Source: Teratosphaeria epicoccoides (lineage: Eukaryota; Ascomycota; Dothideomycetes; Mycosphaerellales; Teratosphaeriaceae). From it: a DNA stretch of 64,000 nt. Position numbers and translations under genes: made by a program. Each line of letters starts with the position of its first letter. Position 1 is the stretch's first letter. Location of the stretch: the NCBI GenBank assembly GCA_021401465.1, contig JADDMT010000006.1:496001-560000 (forward strand), written 5' to 3'. Shown here one piece after another: positions 12,405 to 24,330 of the stretch. The notes below the pieces were generated by a model, which made no database searches, was not told the DNA's origin, and saw only the letters and a program-made list of their open reading frames with translations.

Positions 12405-13061
12405 CGGAGCAGTACAAGCATCTTTCAGTCGCGGACTTGGATCCCGCGTCTCACTCGACGATCACCCCAACCGGCTCACCGGCGCGCTTTTGGGCCACGA
12501 TGTCGACGGTCGTTGTTGACCTCGTGGGGTGCTACTACTGACTGCTGGACATGCGCAGGCACAAGTGGTTCTGACCGCCCTGCAGCGCTTGCTAGCACGA
12601 GCACACGTGCTCAGGCTTGCTGCACGCTCAGTCCCTCGGCAACCAATGCAGAGGACATCTGCACACCCTCCCGGATTGTGCTAGCACCTGTGGGGGCCTT
12701 GAAGTTTGACCATGCTGAAGGAAGTTTTTCACGGGCTTTTGTGCCGACCAGGGAAACTTTGACAACGCCTTAGCCACGAACTCAATTTGCACATATCAAC
12801 AGGCGTTCTGTCCGTCAGGCCGGCCCCTTTCACCATTTGAAACACGACCGTTTGTCCAGTCTCCAGCTTTGATTATATTGCCTTGATTCGCTGTCGATGT
12901 CGTAAACGCTGGAGGCGTATGCACTGTCTCAACAAACAAAGTGGACGCGGGATCACATCCCATCCCACATCATATGTTGGTGCTGTCACAGCCCGCGCAG
13001 TTAGTCAACCCACTTAACGCGACCTGGACTGCGTGCATTTTGTCTACCGACCCTTCTAAGC
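12405..13061. other. Intergenic, upstream of the CxxC gene
   Basis: About 650 bp with no recognised coding sequence. It likely carries the promoter of the gene at 13062; no clear TATA box or operator stands out. Confidence 0.4.
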
Positions 13062-13694
13062 ATGTCCATGGCACTTCATCGTCCGGCAACCTGTGGCACC
13101 AGACCTGCATACCTCGACAACCTGTTCGGAGATAACATGCCATACAACCACCACCAAAATTCGAGTGTTCACTCGACAAACAGCACAAATTCGACAAGCT
13201 CATCGTCTTCGGCATACGATCTCCGCCTGCAAAGCATGCACCGCCCACTCTCACCAGCTTTTGAGGAAGATAGCGAGGACGCGATCTCAATCAGATCATT
13301 TCGATTGAAAAACAGCCCCCGTTTCAAAATGCGAAATATCTTCAGCCGGCGGTCAAATTCATCGTCGAGGCAGACGTCAAGTCAATCAAATTCGCTGGCC
13401 AGCATCCGGATACCCAGCACACTGAGCTCGCCACCTGACGTAGGAAGACGGCCTTCGCTGCCCAAATTACAAACATCGTTTATAGCCCCACCGCGTAAAA
13501 GCAGCATGCCACTCCGTGACAAAGCATTGCCAAGGACTCCATCGACGCCGGCTCTAGAGGTCAAGTGCTTCCGCTGCTACTACTTCGCAGCGAGGCATTG
13601 CAATGGGTGGGTAATGGGAGGCAATCACGGGGATGCCTGTGAGCAATGTTTGGTAGGTCTCGAAGACGGTCATGGTAGCAAGCGTTCCCACTGA
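13062..13694 (+). CDS. Hypothetical fungal protein with C-terminal paired CxxC motif
   Basis: Single-exon ORF of 210 aa. The N-terminal three quarters is Ser/Asn/Thr-rich and disordered. The last 50 residues hold a compact cysteine module: CFRCYYFAARHCNGW, then MGGNHGDACEQCLV. The CxxC pairs could bind zinc. I recognise the module as of a kind seen in otherwise uncharacterised Pezizomycotina proteins, but can give no function. The start is uncertain: ATG at 13062 opens the frame, while a second in-frame ATG at 13138 (MPYNHHQ) is equally plausible. It stands alone, with no operon-like neighbour. Confidence 0.65.
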   Translation: MSMALHRPATCGTRPAYLDNLFGDNMPYNHHQNSSVHSTNSTNSTSSSSSAYDLRLQSMHRPLSPAFEEDSEDAISIRSFRLKNSPRFKMRNIFSRRSNSSSRQTSSQSNSLASIRIPSTLSSPPDVGRRPSLPKLQTSFIAPPRKSSMPLRDKALPRTPSTPALEVKCFRCYYFAARHCNGWVMGGNHGDACEQCLVGLEDGHGSKRSH

Positions 13695-15169
13695 CGGCTT
13701 GACAGCAAGCTGGTTTCTTTGGCGCTCCCTGACGACATCATTGTATCCATTATATGCACGAGCGCGTGTTTTGGAGCGAGCTCGAACCAACGAAGCGGGG
13801 AAAGCATCGGTAGCGGAGTTTGACGATAGAGGCCCCAGACGGCCCATACGCCTATGTGTAACGAAGGGTACCCGACGGCCATACATCATTGAGAACGGTG
13901 GAGGCGCAGTCATTGGCAGCATCGGAGCGTCGTCCATCCTGTACGGTACAATATAGCGGGAAGCCCTGCGATCCCATTGCCGTAAGCAGACCATCATCCT
14001 GCATTGCATTGCCTGATTGGGCTCGAGGGATGCATGAGTGCATATCGCCCCTACGTGCTGCACGTGCCAGGGCACCTCCGGTAATGCATCACGCATCCGA
14101 GCCGTGACTGTTCGCTCTTGCCCGCTCCGACAACTTGTCGGCATTGGTTCCGCCTCTTCTCGACGAACAAAACGAACTCTTCAACAGGAGCATCGCCTTC
14201 AGCCACGCAGTCTGGCCAGACCCAACATGGTTCGCTGACAGCTTGAGAACGAGGATGACTGTGTCATACCCCGACCCTATGGGCAGCACCCGATTTTCAC
14301 TGTGGACAGCACCCAGTCGTGACAGCACCCAGTCGTAAGACACATTAAAGTTCAATCAAATTCTGACATAGTCTTTGACTGAAACTCGCTTCAATTCTTC
14401 TTGAAGATTAGGGCACGCTCTTGGGGGTCTATCCGCGTAGACAGCTCGGTCCTCGCTTTATGCCTGCGGCATACTAAGGTTGATTGATCACAATGTGCCT
14501 TGCGAATGAATGCTGTCCGCAGTGAAAATCGGGTGCTGCCCAACAGGGTCGGGGTGTGTCATAGAAGAGTCAGATGCTACTCAGGATGCACGCAACCAGG
14601 ACGTCCCTGAACCGATCGCTGCCTTAAATTTGCCACAACCTCAGGCGAAACGCAGAAAGGAAAACGCAAAGGAGACCTATTCGCCAGAAGCCAATCGCCG
14701 CTGCGTCTGCAGTGCCGTCGAGAATGTCCCGGTCAGGTGCGATCGTGGAGTTGAAGTGCATTTCATTGGCTCTGCTCTGAAGTCGTAGCCAGAAATTCTA
14801 CACTATATCATACTACCTCATCGTTCGATTGCTGGCATAGGTCGAAGTTGTTACATTAGAGTTGACCAGTGATCGAACTGTTGTCTGCATTGACTGCGTG
14901 GCACTTATATACAGCTAAGTCGCGTCGCCACAAGCTTGAAGGTAATTCTGGCGAGCGAAACATAAAATGAGATCAATCAAGATAGATCCAGAGCAATCGA
15001 GACCAAAGGCTGTGCCCACTCAACCTAAGGCGGTAGGTAACATCGCTCATCCGCTTGCTCGCTGCTAACAGCGCTGACAATATGATAATACATCCGACTA
15101 CTATGGTCATAAATGGCCGAATCTGGCCTGGTTTCCTTCTCTAACCAACTCAAACTTCTCATCTGCAGC
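13695..15169. other. Intergenic, with one short tandem duplication
   Basis: About 1.5 kb between the CxxC gene and the 3' end of MSB2. A 16-bp unit (GACAGCACCCAGTCGT) is duplicated head to tail at 14305-14336. A 92-codon ORF at 14510-14788 has no recognisable motif and is not called. Confidence 0.5.
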
Positions 15170-17935
15170 TCAGTTCCAGCCCAAGCTGTTTTCAGCCATG
15201 ATTGGATTCGAGATGCCTTGATCTCTGACACTGCGATTGTTGCTGCTGCCTGCACTTTGTCGACTCTGTCGCCCACCGCTACCGCCACTTGAGCGATCGT
15301 GAGGGCTGCGGCCGTTGGCGCCGGACATGAAGTATCCAGCTCCCATGCTGCCACTTCCAGTTTGACTCATCTCTCCGGCAGATTGCACGGAGCTACTGCG
15401 CTGGTGTCGTTGTCGCTTCTTACGGTAGCGACGGGCCAAGTAGATCATCGCGGCAGCATAGACTGCAGCACCGCAGACAGCACCAACGCTGATCCCTACG
15501 GACGTGCCTCGTACAGGCAACGAGTTGCTCGCATCACTTCCCAGTGGCGCGCCGTCACCAGTAGAAGCTGACGTCGTACCAGCCGGGTTATCGTCGGTGG
15601 GCGTTTTGTCACTACCAGATGAATCTACCGTAGTGCCTGGGATGAGTGGGATGGTCGGATCGATCATACTCATCAAAGTTTGAACAGTGGGTGTGGGGTT
15701 CGAGTACAATGCGCAGTTGGGTTGGTGTAACTCCAGCTGTAAGGTCGAGACCATGTCGCTGGGAATGTAAGCTTGCGCAAGCGTCTTAATATAGCCTTGT
15801 GTTGACGTAGTGTCGTACGGCAACAGGGCGTTCATTGTAACATCGGTCGCCGATATGCCCAGCCCAAAAGCGATACCCTGTGGCAGATATTGGAAGATCT
15901 GTGATGTCGTATTCTCCGAGCTGACCACAAATGGATAGTTCAATCCATAGTTGAAACCCACCTGAATCAAAGTACAGTTTGCTGGTTCTTCAGGCATGCC
16001 CCCTGGAGGTTGGACAAGTGCCGGCATCGTCGTTGGCATGCCCTCCGTGGCAGAGCTGGAGCCACTCTGCGTGTGAATACCGCTTACAGGAATTGAAGAT
16101 GACGGTGCGTACACCAAGCTGGTTGGGAGATACATTGCGGTTGCCGTGTCTGATCCCGTCGGCTCGAAAGACACAGGCGCCGTAGCGGTTGACGATATTG
16201 TGGCTTCTGCAGTCACAGGGATCGAGCTCGACTCGGTTGTAGATGGTCTATAAGACAAGGCGGTCGTCTCAAAAGCGATCGTTATCGCGCTTGAGCTCGC
16301 AGGCATAGTTGACGATGGACTGTACGTCGAGGCTGCAGAGCCTGGAGTTGTAGTATCGGTGGCCAGAGTGAAGTGCGGAGCTGACGATGAAGTGGATAAT
16401 TCCGAAGGCTCTGAACCCGTGGTCTTTGGTTGGGTCGATGGCGTGCCTGTTACGCTAGCATTTGGACCGCTGGTCGGAAGCTGAGCTGCCAGAGACGATT
16501 GGGCGCTTGACAAGATGCTGGAGGGGCCAGAGGTCAGGGTGCTCGATGCAGCGGTATCAACAGCGGTTGCCGCCCCGCCCGAGATATCAGAATTCAGGGG
16601 TGAGGCGAGACTAGACAACGGAATTGTCGCGTTGTCCGTGACGATAGGACCCGTTACACTAAGCGCCGAAGCTGCGGATAATATGCTGGGAAGAGGAGGC
16701 GAGGCAGGTTCAGTGGTCAGAGGGACAATGAAAGGAACCGTACCACTATAGGTCGTAGTCGCACTTGGGGCGGTGGTGATTGGCGCCGTAGAATTGTCTG
16801 GATACGCAGCAAGACCGCTGTCAGTGGAAGTATTTTCACTTGTGGGTGGTAGAACGCCGGTGGCATCTGGAGTCACGCCACTGTCTAAATTGGCGGTAGG
16901 ATATGGTGACAATCCAGGGGTGAACGAATCAGCAGAGACCGGCCGTCCATTCCCAGTACCAGCAGAGGATCCGCTGTATGTGACGCCGCTGGCTGGTGAG
17001 GTTAGGATTGGGCTGCTTTGGGAGCCGCTGATGCCGGTGCCAATGCCAGTGCCAGTGCCAGTGCCGGTGCCAGTGCCGGTACCCAGAATGCCAGGCTGAG
17101 TCCCAGTAGAGCCTGCATTGCTGTCTGTGGACGGTTGCGCGCCCGACTCCGTGGAATTTGCTGGTGTAGGTGTAGATGTAGGCGCAGCGCTGTCGGTAAT
17201 GATAGTGGAGAGTCCAACAATAATTCCACTACCCAGAGGGCTGGAATCCGAAGACGGCGACGCGGAATTGCTGCCGATTGGAACCGTGGGAGCAGCGTCG
17301 CTAGATGAATTGTCACCAGTCGACGGTGAAGAGTACGAGGTGAGAGTGGAAGCGGAAGCAGAAGTCTCCACCTCTGTCGATTTGGGGTTGGATGATGTAG
17401 CTTCCAGCGAAGTGCCACTGGTAGATGGAGAGCCGCTCAGCAATCCGGACAGGAACGAGTTCAGAGGCTGCGTACTCGAGCTGGACGTAGATTGTGGCGT
17501 TGCCCCGGGTGCTGTCGTGTTGGTGGTGCTCTCCTGAGATTGGTCCGAGGACTCGTCGCTTGACGTAGACGAGCTCGATGGTGAATATAGAATCGGACTG
17601 TCTGGACTGGTGTAAGTTGTTGGCCCGGAGGCCGACGTTACAGGAGCGTGACTGGACGATGTCGTCGACTCGCTGGGTGATGAGGTGATGTTGGTTGCTA
17701 AGGCTGATGACGGCGGCGAGTATGCGTTCGGTCGTGGTGACGAGATCACAAGACTTGTCGCAGGCAGGGTGGTGTTGGTCGCATCTCGCTTTGCTTTTCG
17801 GGGAAAAAAAAATTTATGCTTTGCTTGTTCTAGCTCCGCCTGCTGCTGAGCGGGTGCAGCCTCCGCTTTGGTGTACGGACCGGCCATGGACATGACGGCC
17901 AGGGCAGCCGCCCATGCTGTTGTGGTACATCTCAT
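15170..17935 (-). CDS. MSB2: Msb2-type cell-surface signalling mucin
   Basis: Single-exon gene of 921 aa. It starts with a signal peptide (MRCTTTAWAAALAVMSMAG), followed by about 600 residues very rich in Ser/Thr/Pro, the mucin domain expected to be heavily O-glycosylated and shed. A conserved extracellular membrane-proximal region follows, with VGFNYGLNYPFVVSS, IFQYLPQGIAFGLGIS, LQLELHQPNCALYSNP and TLMSMIDPTIPLIPG, which I recognise from fungal Msb2 proteins. Next come one transmembrane helix (about residues 812-835, GISVGAVCGAAVYAAAMIYLA), a basic stop-transfer RRYRKKRQR, and a cytoplasmic tail ending in MAENSLGWN. In other fungi Msb2 senses surfaces and feeds the Cdc42/Pmk1-type MAP kinase path controlling appressorium formation and filamentation. 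A run of alternating Thr-Gly codons at about 17031-17088 is a small in-frame repeat. Confidence 0.92.
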   Translation of the reverse strand: MRCTTTAWAAALAVMSMAGPYTKAEAAPAQQQAELEQAKHKFFFPRKAKRDATNTTLPATSLVISSPRPNAYSPPSSALATNITSSPSESTTSSSHAPVTSASGPTTYTSPDSPILYSPSSSSTSSDESSDQSQESTTNTTAPGATPQSTSSSSTQPLNSFLSGLLSGSPSTSGTSLEATSSNPKSTEVETSASASTLTSYSSPSTGDNSSSDAAPTVPIGSNSASPSSDSSPLGSGIIVGLSTIITDSAAPTSTPTPANSTESGAQPSTDSNAGSTGTQPGILGTGTGTGTGTGTGIGTGISGSQSSPILTSPASGVTYSGSSAGTGNGRPVSADSFTPGLSPYPTANLDSGVTPDATGVLPPTSENTSTDSGLAAYPDNSTAPITTAPSATTTYSGTVPFIVPLTTEPASPPLPSILSAASALSVTGPIVTDNATIPLSSLASPLNSDISGGAATAVDTAASSTLTSGPSSILSSAQSSLAAQLPTSGPNASVTGTPSTQPKTTGSEPSELSTSSSAPHFTLATDTTTPGSAASTYSPSSTMPASSSAITIAFETTALSYRPSTTESSSIPVTAEATISSTATAPVSFEPTGSDTATAMYLPTSLVYAPSSSIPVSGIHTQSGSSSATEGMPTTMPALVQPPGGMPEEPANCTLIQVGFNYGLNYPFVVSSENTTSQIFQYLPQGIAFGLGISATDVTMNALLPYDTTSTQGYIKTLAQAYIPSDMVSTLQLELHQPNCALYSNPTPTVQTLMSMIDPTIPLIPGTTVDSSGSDKTPTDDNPAGTTSASTGDGAPLGSDASNSLPVRGTSVGISVGAVCGAAVYAAAMIYLARRYRKKRQRHQRSSSVQSAGEMSQTGSGSMGAGYFMSGANGRSPHDRSSGGSGGRQSRQSAGSSNNRSVRDQGISNPIMAENSLGWN

Positions 17936-20900
17936 GGTGGAATGATATTATATGTCCGCTGAAAAATGAAGAGGACAAGGCAGCTGGGTATCACTAGAAA
18001 CGTGTCAGTGGCGGCCCGATCGCTCTTTCCCTATTTAATTCAACCCTCCGCACCTTGTAATCTGGATGTTCAAACGAGTGTGGTTGACGATACGTCAAGG
18101 CAAGCGCGGATGGACTGGCAAAATCGTGCGGGATCTGTGCCTTGAAGAAAGATTAGACCATCATCCTAGCGTCCTGTTGTTGCGAAAGAGCGTCGGTAGT
18201 TGGCGATGCGGCTGCACGACAGCAATTCGTCTCTGCCAGAGTCGTGACTCTGTAAGTGGAGCTGGAGTCGATGTTGGGACGCGCCGTGATCCTGGTCCAC
18301 GCGCTTCAAAGGCTTAGGCGCACGAGCGTCGACCCTACACAAAGACTGCTTCTTTGACCTGTCCAAATTACGCCCAAATCTCCCCTCTCTGACCGATGGC
18401 AGCTGACTGCCTCCTTCCTCAACCGAGGGACGTCCTCAAATAGCCTGAGATGCTCGCAACAATGGATGTGCCCTGAAACTAATATTCGCGAAATATGCGA
18501 CAACGAGGTTTGGCGCTTCTGACGTCGTTGCCCCGTGAAATGGCAGCAGGAAGGTGCGCAAGAATTATGATATCGTAGTCTGGTAGAGAAATTGATGCAA
18601 GGCCGGAAGCGTACAGGTGGCGGCGGTTCAAGTGAGTGTGGTGCGTTCGCTGGGAACTGCAGTGGATGGACGAAGAAAGGGGGGTGCGCGTGCGATCGGC
18701 GTGTTCGGGGTCTTGTTCAACCTCGCGGAATCGTGCGTATACTGCGGGCTGTGTTGCAGTATATCGTCCGCCGAGATATTGGCCGCCTGAGGCTTTCCTG
18801 GTGAATGACGAGAGAAGAGAGTGTGGATGGAGCGTGGACCAAGGACCAAGGCAACAACGGCGATCCGCCAGTATCATCCTACTAGAGGTAGTCTGTGCTC
18901 AAAGACCTGCTCCGCTATTCCGCAAGAAGACTAGCGGTCGAGAATGCCCCTTCTCATTCGTTCGGCAAAGTCAATGTGAGCGAAGCTACAGGGTCCCTGC
19001 AACTCTATAAATGTCCTGCTAGGTGCTTTGCTCAGCACCCGCAAAGGTTTGACGGGCGACCCAACTCTGTCATTTGAGGCTGTCAGCAGCTTTGGAGCAT
19101 CGGATCTTGACCGGCGGCTTCGTGCACTCTACGGTCGCTACCACGGTCCGGCTGCTCGTCTCGCGCCCAAACATCACAACGGGTCTCATTTGATGAAAGT
19201 CTGACATGGATCGTCGCTCCCACGTTGTTTCGCCCGCCTACGCCCGTGGCACTACCCGTGTGATTATCACTGGAGCCAAGTTGCGCAGGTACCAGCCAGT
19301 CCATCCCACCGTATCCGTCCGTTGATCACTCAACCGAGGAAATGACCGGTGTGGATCACTCTGTCTTGACCATTCACAACGCTTTGCTGCGCACAAATGG
19401 CTCTAATGCTGCGGGGCGGCGCGCACAAAATGCTTTAATTTCAGGGCGGTGGGGCTTCAGCACAGCCGCGAGTACGAAACATCCGGACCAGGTTGTTTTC
19501 TTCTTGGGCCTCAGGCCTCTCTGAACTACCAACAGGCATGCAGGTGCGCGCCAGCATTATTCAGCAGTCCATCTGCAACGACAATGCTTGGCAGTGAGAA
19601 TGGAATGCTGCTTGACGGAACTCAAAGCTGCATGCATCGCGGCCCCGTCGTTACTTGGACCCATCCACCCGCGGCTTCGAAAGGATTATTGGACTGCGAG
19701 ATAGCTGCGAGTCACTGTATTGCCTTCATGCAGCCATGAGTTCATCTGCTCCTGTCGGGTGCGGCGCACGAGGGAATTCTGCAATGTGCCGCCGGCTGCA
19801 ATTTCTTTGTGTGATTATTGGCACTGCTCCTTGGCCATGGCTTGGGCTGAGACGCGCATTAATCACGGCCTTTAATGTGAGCTTAATATTACTGGCAGGA
19901 GCATCCGGGTCCGCGACAGCTTCATGACCAATGCGACAGATCGAAAAGTCGACTGTAAAGGAGCATTCCCAGCTTACGCGCCTAGACGGTCACCTTTCGC
20001 ATCTTACCGTCGTCAATTCTTCGCGCTGCACCAAGCGGTATCAGATTGAAAGAGGCTGACATTGCCTTAGGCAGTCAATCGCAAAGTCGAACGGTCCGTG
20101 GATGTGACCAACCAGTCCAGCGCTTGATTGACTGCGACTGCGCAACCACGGATCAAGACCAAGGATGACGGGATCATGCCTCTCGAATGTGTTGTTGCGG
20201 CTATGCATGTGCTCTTGGCAAATTGACAGCAATCGAAATTTTCTCGAAGCACCATCACATGGTCCTTTCACGATACGCACCACACCCATTCACGAGGTGA
20301 AGAAATACAGAGTGTCGATGCTTGGCCAAATCGTTGTGCTCAGCCGCACCTGAATGTATCAGTAAGCAGGAGTTCGAAGCCACGTGGAGCGATTCAGGAT
20401 GCTGAGGTGCGCCATGATACCTCCTTGTGACAACGCCGGCTTTGTGATTGCTTCAGCCTCACACTTTGTACCTCCAGTGGGACCTGCAGCCGAGAATTTA
20501 TGATTGTAAGCACAACCGTGTCTGTACAAAATCGAGAGCCTCACCGCCATGCACGCGGACTTGAGCTCTAGTCGACCTCGGCCGTTTCATCTAACCGATT
20601 GAGACGACGGCGAACAAGCTCATAGACGCACAGCCAGGTCTGGGCTCTGTTTTCTGGCTAGTACTAGCTGATCCACCTTGGTTCCTACGTTTAGCATGGA
20701 TCTTGTCTTATCCGTTTGGCAAATCATCGTAGTCTACTAGGTGTGGGCACATTATTCGCAACGGAGTACCGACGTCCACTCGCCGGAAAGTCGAATGACC
20801 GACAGTGTCGAACAGAGCGCTGGTTGCAAGGTCACTATCGGCCCTCGCTCATGTTGGAAGTTGCAGCGAAATACACTCAACGACCTCGATGGAAGTGGTC

Positions 20901-22387
20901 GAGGCATTGCTAGAATATACTGCAGCCCGAGTCAACACCGCGAGAGGCATACCAGGTCGCGACTGAACCACTCACTTCTCTCGTCGTCGACTTGATTCGC
21001 TCACGTTCTGACTCAACCACATGTGCCTGACCTTTGAACGCCCAGATGCTCGCCTAAGCACCATAGATCTGGACCTCCTGACGCTCAACATTATGACCCG
21101 AAGACTGCTTTACCATATTAATGATGTTTCCAGGCAAATCAGATTCGCGTAAGAGATGTACCAACCCCAGCCTTCCAGCACATCAACTCAGGACTACTTG
21201 CATCGTCGAGGGTTCTGTTTCCGAAGATGTATGAGACGCCGAAGGCTTACACTGTATGCATGTGTCCCGATCGTCTGCTCGCCTGGGTCGCTACAACTCA
21301 GCCGTTGTCGCAGAATCCGTGCAGATCTGCTGCTGTGGTAGGGGCATCGGGACTTAAATTCGCGGCGGGGTCAGCTTTATGCTTGTGTAAATGTGCGGCA
21401 CGATGAACAAGTCTTGAGGACGATCTGCTGTGTCAATAGGCTTCGACTATAGTGGAAATGGCTTCAGTCGCAGTCCACAGGTCGAGCACTGCCATTCCAG
21501 ATCGCAATGGCCTTTTCACGCTTGAGCACGCTGTCTGGGAGCTTACAGAGACAGCTTTGACTTGGCTATGTTGCCGTGACGCGTCCGACGGTCTCATTGC
21601 AAGTCACCATCTTCATGCGGACTGCAAACGTGAGAGGCCGGCAACGACGAAGCTTAGCACAGGACACGACCAGATAGTGCTGGCCGAGATCGAAGAGTCT
21701 CTGCTAGTGACACTACGTTGGCTGCTTCTTGCTGGCTTGAGACGGTGTTTTTGGAGTGAGCCAGACGAGAGTGACGATGCTCAGTCCGTGAAGATTAGTC
21801 AAAAGGCAACGCAGTGGAAGCAGGTGGATCTCCTCACAGACCACCGTCCCTTTGACCTTACAACATGAATTGACGCACACTTCGGTCAGCAAACGACATG
21901 CCTCAGAAATCATAGATCTCATCAAGGTGTGTTGTTGCGATTTTTATGCTTTGAGCAGGTGCCAGGAAAGGTCTTATTGCGTGGACGGGCCTTCGCAAGG
22001 ATTATGAGACGGTCATGAAGCAGTGCACTCGCTCGCCGCGAAAGATAGGAATTGGGTCATGCAGATTAAATAGATCGACGCGGATGATAAAGGAGCTCGG
22101 CGCTGCTAGGCAACTCGGAGAGCTCCCGAATCAACAAACGAGCTTGGCTCTGAACTCAACTACATCGCCTTCATGTTCACTTTACAGCCCACACTCGCAC
22201 GGTCGAATCTTGGATGCACCTTCACGCTCAGTGAAGCGCAGACAGAACATGAAGGCATCTTAACCCTCGTTTGACTGACCGCCAAGGTGGTGAAACCCGG
22301 CAAGGCAACCATCTGCGCATCCCGCACTCGTCCATCGCTGTCGACAGAGCCGATCACACGACACGACAAGTTGCACACAACATCGCA
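17936..22387. other. Gene desert, about 4.4 kb
   Basis: The first few hundred bases should be the MSB2 promoter (MSB2 starts at 17935 on the minus strand). The rest holds only ORFs below about 140 codons on both strands, none with a recognisable domain, signal or repeat. I could not identify a decayed gene or transposon here by eye, although degraded ancient elements would be easy to miss. Confidence 0.5.
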
Positions 22388-23608
22388 ATGGCATCACCGG
22401 GCTCCAATCTGCACATCACCGGTGGCATTAATGCGCATGTATTCCAGCCGCCAAAGTCACCGGCATCGACATTTACATCGCCTGCATGCGCCACGAGTGC
22501 AACGTTAGATTACTTCGGCCCGCTTGGATCAAGGAAGAGGTCGAGAGCGGTCAGCAGCAATAAATGTAGGTCAAGCGCGTCTTCGTCGAGACGGGCTCAG
22601 TGTGTAACGCCGGGTGGTGCGAGCTATACGAGTGGGTATGCGCAGGATAGAGGGACTGCAAACGAGGATTATAGATTGGCAGGTGGCTTTGACACTCCGG
22701 GAATCTTGACTGGCTCAGAGTTGGACCAACAGCAGCTTCACTTTGGACCACTAGCCAGGGAGCGCAATGGTGCAGCACGACTACAGAACTTGTCCAACAC
22801 ATTAGCCGCCAATCAGCCCAGCTGGACAGGTATGGCTTTCAACTTTGTGGGCAAATGCTTCAGCTTTGGTACAAATATGTTCAGAGGTTTCTATGCTGGA
22901 GGTGGAAAAGGCTATGCAATGCCAGACACATCACCATTTGACCCGCGAGGATTCAGTGTTGAGCGCTGTCCAACACCTGTACCCGGTGCCTGGAAGAATG
23001 ACGAGGACTTCCTGGAAGATTTCGAGCAGGACAACTTACAGTCGCCGTCAAGTGGGCCCACGCGGCCAATCAACAAACGGAGGCACACTGACCGGGAAAG
23101 CTGGGTAATGGTCGGGACGCCGGAGCTCGAGGCAACAGGTTCCAGGAGGAAGCAGCCCGGGGCCGACACACCGACACGCCATACGATTGCAGCACGTCCG
23201 GCGGCATCTCGAGCATCAAGCAGGAAGAATCTGGTACCACAGTCAAGACGGCGGTCATCAGACCAAATTTTCACTCCTGCCAACCCTGCACAATTACAGG
23301 TCCCGCTGTCACCAACGAGGCGAGCCTCGTACGCGCCCATGAGGTCGAGCCCAAGAGCAAGCAACTCGGCAGGCACAGCGTTTGCTTCTGGAGCCAATGC
23401 AGCATATGTCAGTCCTGAAGCGGAGAAATACGTCAGGCGCAAAGCGAAGCATGACAAGCAGGCAGACTCGGCCATTGGGGACATGAGCAGAAAGCTCGCG
23501 GATCTGATTCGACAGGGCCAGGAGGCACTGGGAACGAAGTACTCGGTGGAAGGAGGCGGGTATGATGACGAGGACGAGGACGAGGGTTTTGTGGACGAGG
23601 AGTGGTGA
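22388..23608 (+). CDS. Hypothetical fungal protein, disordered and Ser/Arg-rich
   Basis: The open frame runs from 22271, but the only ATG near its start is at 22388 (MASPGSNLHITGGINAHVF), giving 406 aa. Most of the protein is low-complexity (Ser, Arg, Pro) with basic patches such as GSRKRSRAV. One ordered island around residues 145-175 reads WTGMAFNFVGKCFSFGTNMF and continues to FRGFYAGGGKGYAM. A second conserved-looking phrase is ESWVMVGTPE. The C-terminus has a helical, charged stretch (YVRRKAKHDKQADSAI) and ends in an acidic tail (DDEDEDEGFVDEEW). No known domain was recognised; the composition would fit a nuclear or cell-cycle-regulated protein, but that is speculation. It lies 720 bp upstream of YPK1 in the same orientation. 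Confidence 0.75.
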   Translation: MASPGSNLHITGGINAHVFQPPKSPASTFTSPACATSATLDYFGPLGSRKRSRAVSSNKCRSSASSSRRAQCVTPGGASYTSGYAQDRGTANEDYRLAGGFDTPGILTGSELDQQQLHFGPLARERNGAARLQNLSNTLAANQPSWTGMAFNFVGKCFSFGTNMFRGFYAGGGKGYAMPDTSPFDPRGFSVERCPTPVPGAWKNDEDFLEDFEQDNLQSPSSGPTRPINKRRHTDRESWVMVGTPELEATGSRRKQPGADTPTRHTIAARPAASRASSRKNLVPQSRRRSSDQIFTPANPAQLQVPLSPTRRASYAPMRSSPRASNSAGTAFASGANAAYVSPEAEKYVRRKAKHDKQADSAIGDMSRKLADLIRQGQEALGTKYSVEGGGYDDEDEDEGFVDEEW

Positions 23609-24330
23609 TGGCGTGCGCGGTAAATCGCTGCCTGGCATTGTGATGCCGCCGCAAAGTAAGCTCTCGTTTCAGACAGAGCATGGAGATGGACACAGTGCGG
23701 CGGCACGTGGCGCTCCGGCGCCTGAATTTTGAGATACCCCTTCCATGCAGATTGTATACAGATACGGCTCACGACAATTGCAACGAAATTGGCGTTAGCT
23801 AGTACAGGAACATGAAACCGCATCTCTTATTTCCAACGGCTCGTGTAACCAGGGTATCTGTTGCTCGGGATGTCGATCAGTCGGGGTTTGCGAATGGAAG
23901 TACCGACTGGGCTTCTGTAGTTAGAATGGGCTGCGCCTCCAAGTCATGACGAGCACACAAACTTGGCCCCCTGACCTCCGCGTGTTCACGATCAATGACA
24001 TCCCACACTAGCGACATTTTTGCTGTGCAAAGTGCGGGCGCTTGCACCTCATTAAGCTAAGGTATCATCAAACATAAAGGAATCGGAGAGGCAATTCATC
24101 CGTGCCCGCAGCGTGGGCCTCAGGTTGCTCGCCAGCATTGACGTTGGCCTACCATACTCAGGTACGAGGCCGACGACGAGGTTCATCAACTTCCAAACCG
24201 CACCTGCTGCCTTTGCCGTGCTCTGGACCCCGGCGAAGCCACGCGAAAAGTGACGCATCGGTTAACCACATTCCTTGATCGCTATCCATTCAATCGCTGA
24301 ACCTCCAGCGACGGAGAGCAAACGGGCAAC
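23609..24330. other. Intergenic, upstream of YPK1
   Basis: About 720 bp with no ORF of note. It is likely the 3' UTR of the hypothetical gene plus the promoter and 5' UTR of YPK1. Confidence 0.5.

Noticed and set aside
22912..23823. 303-codon minus-strand ORF
   Set aside because: It is the antisense shadow of the hypothetical gene at 22388-23608, whose sense frame has more natural composition and a proper start.
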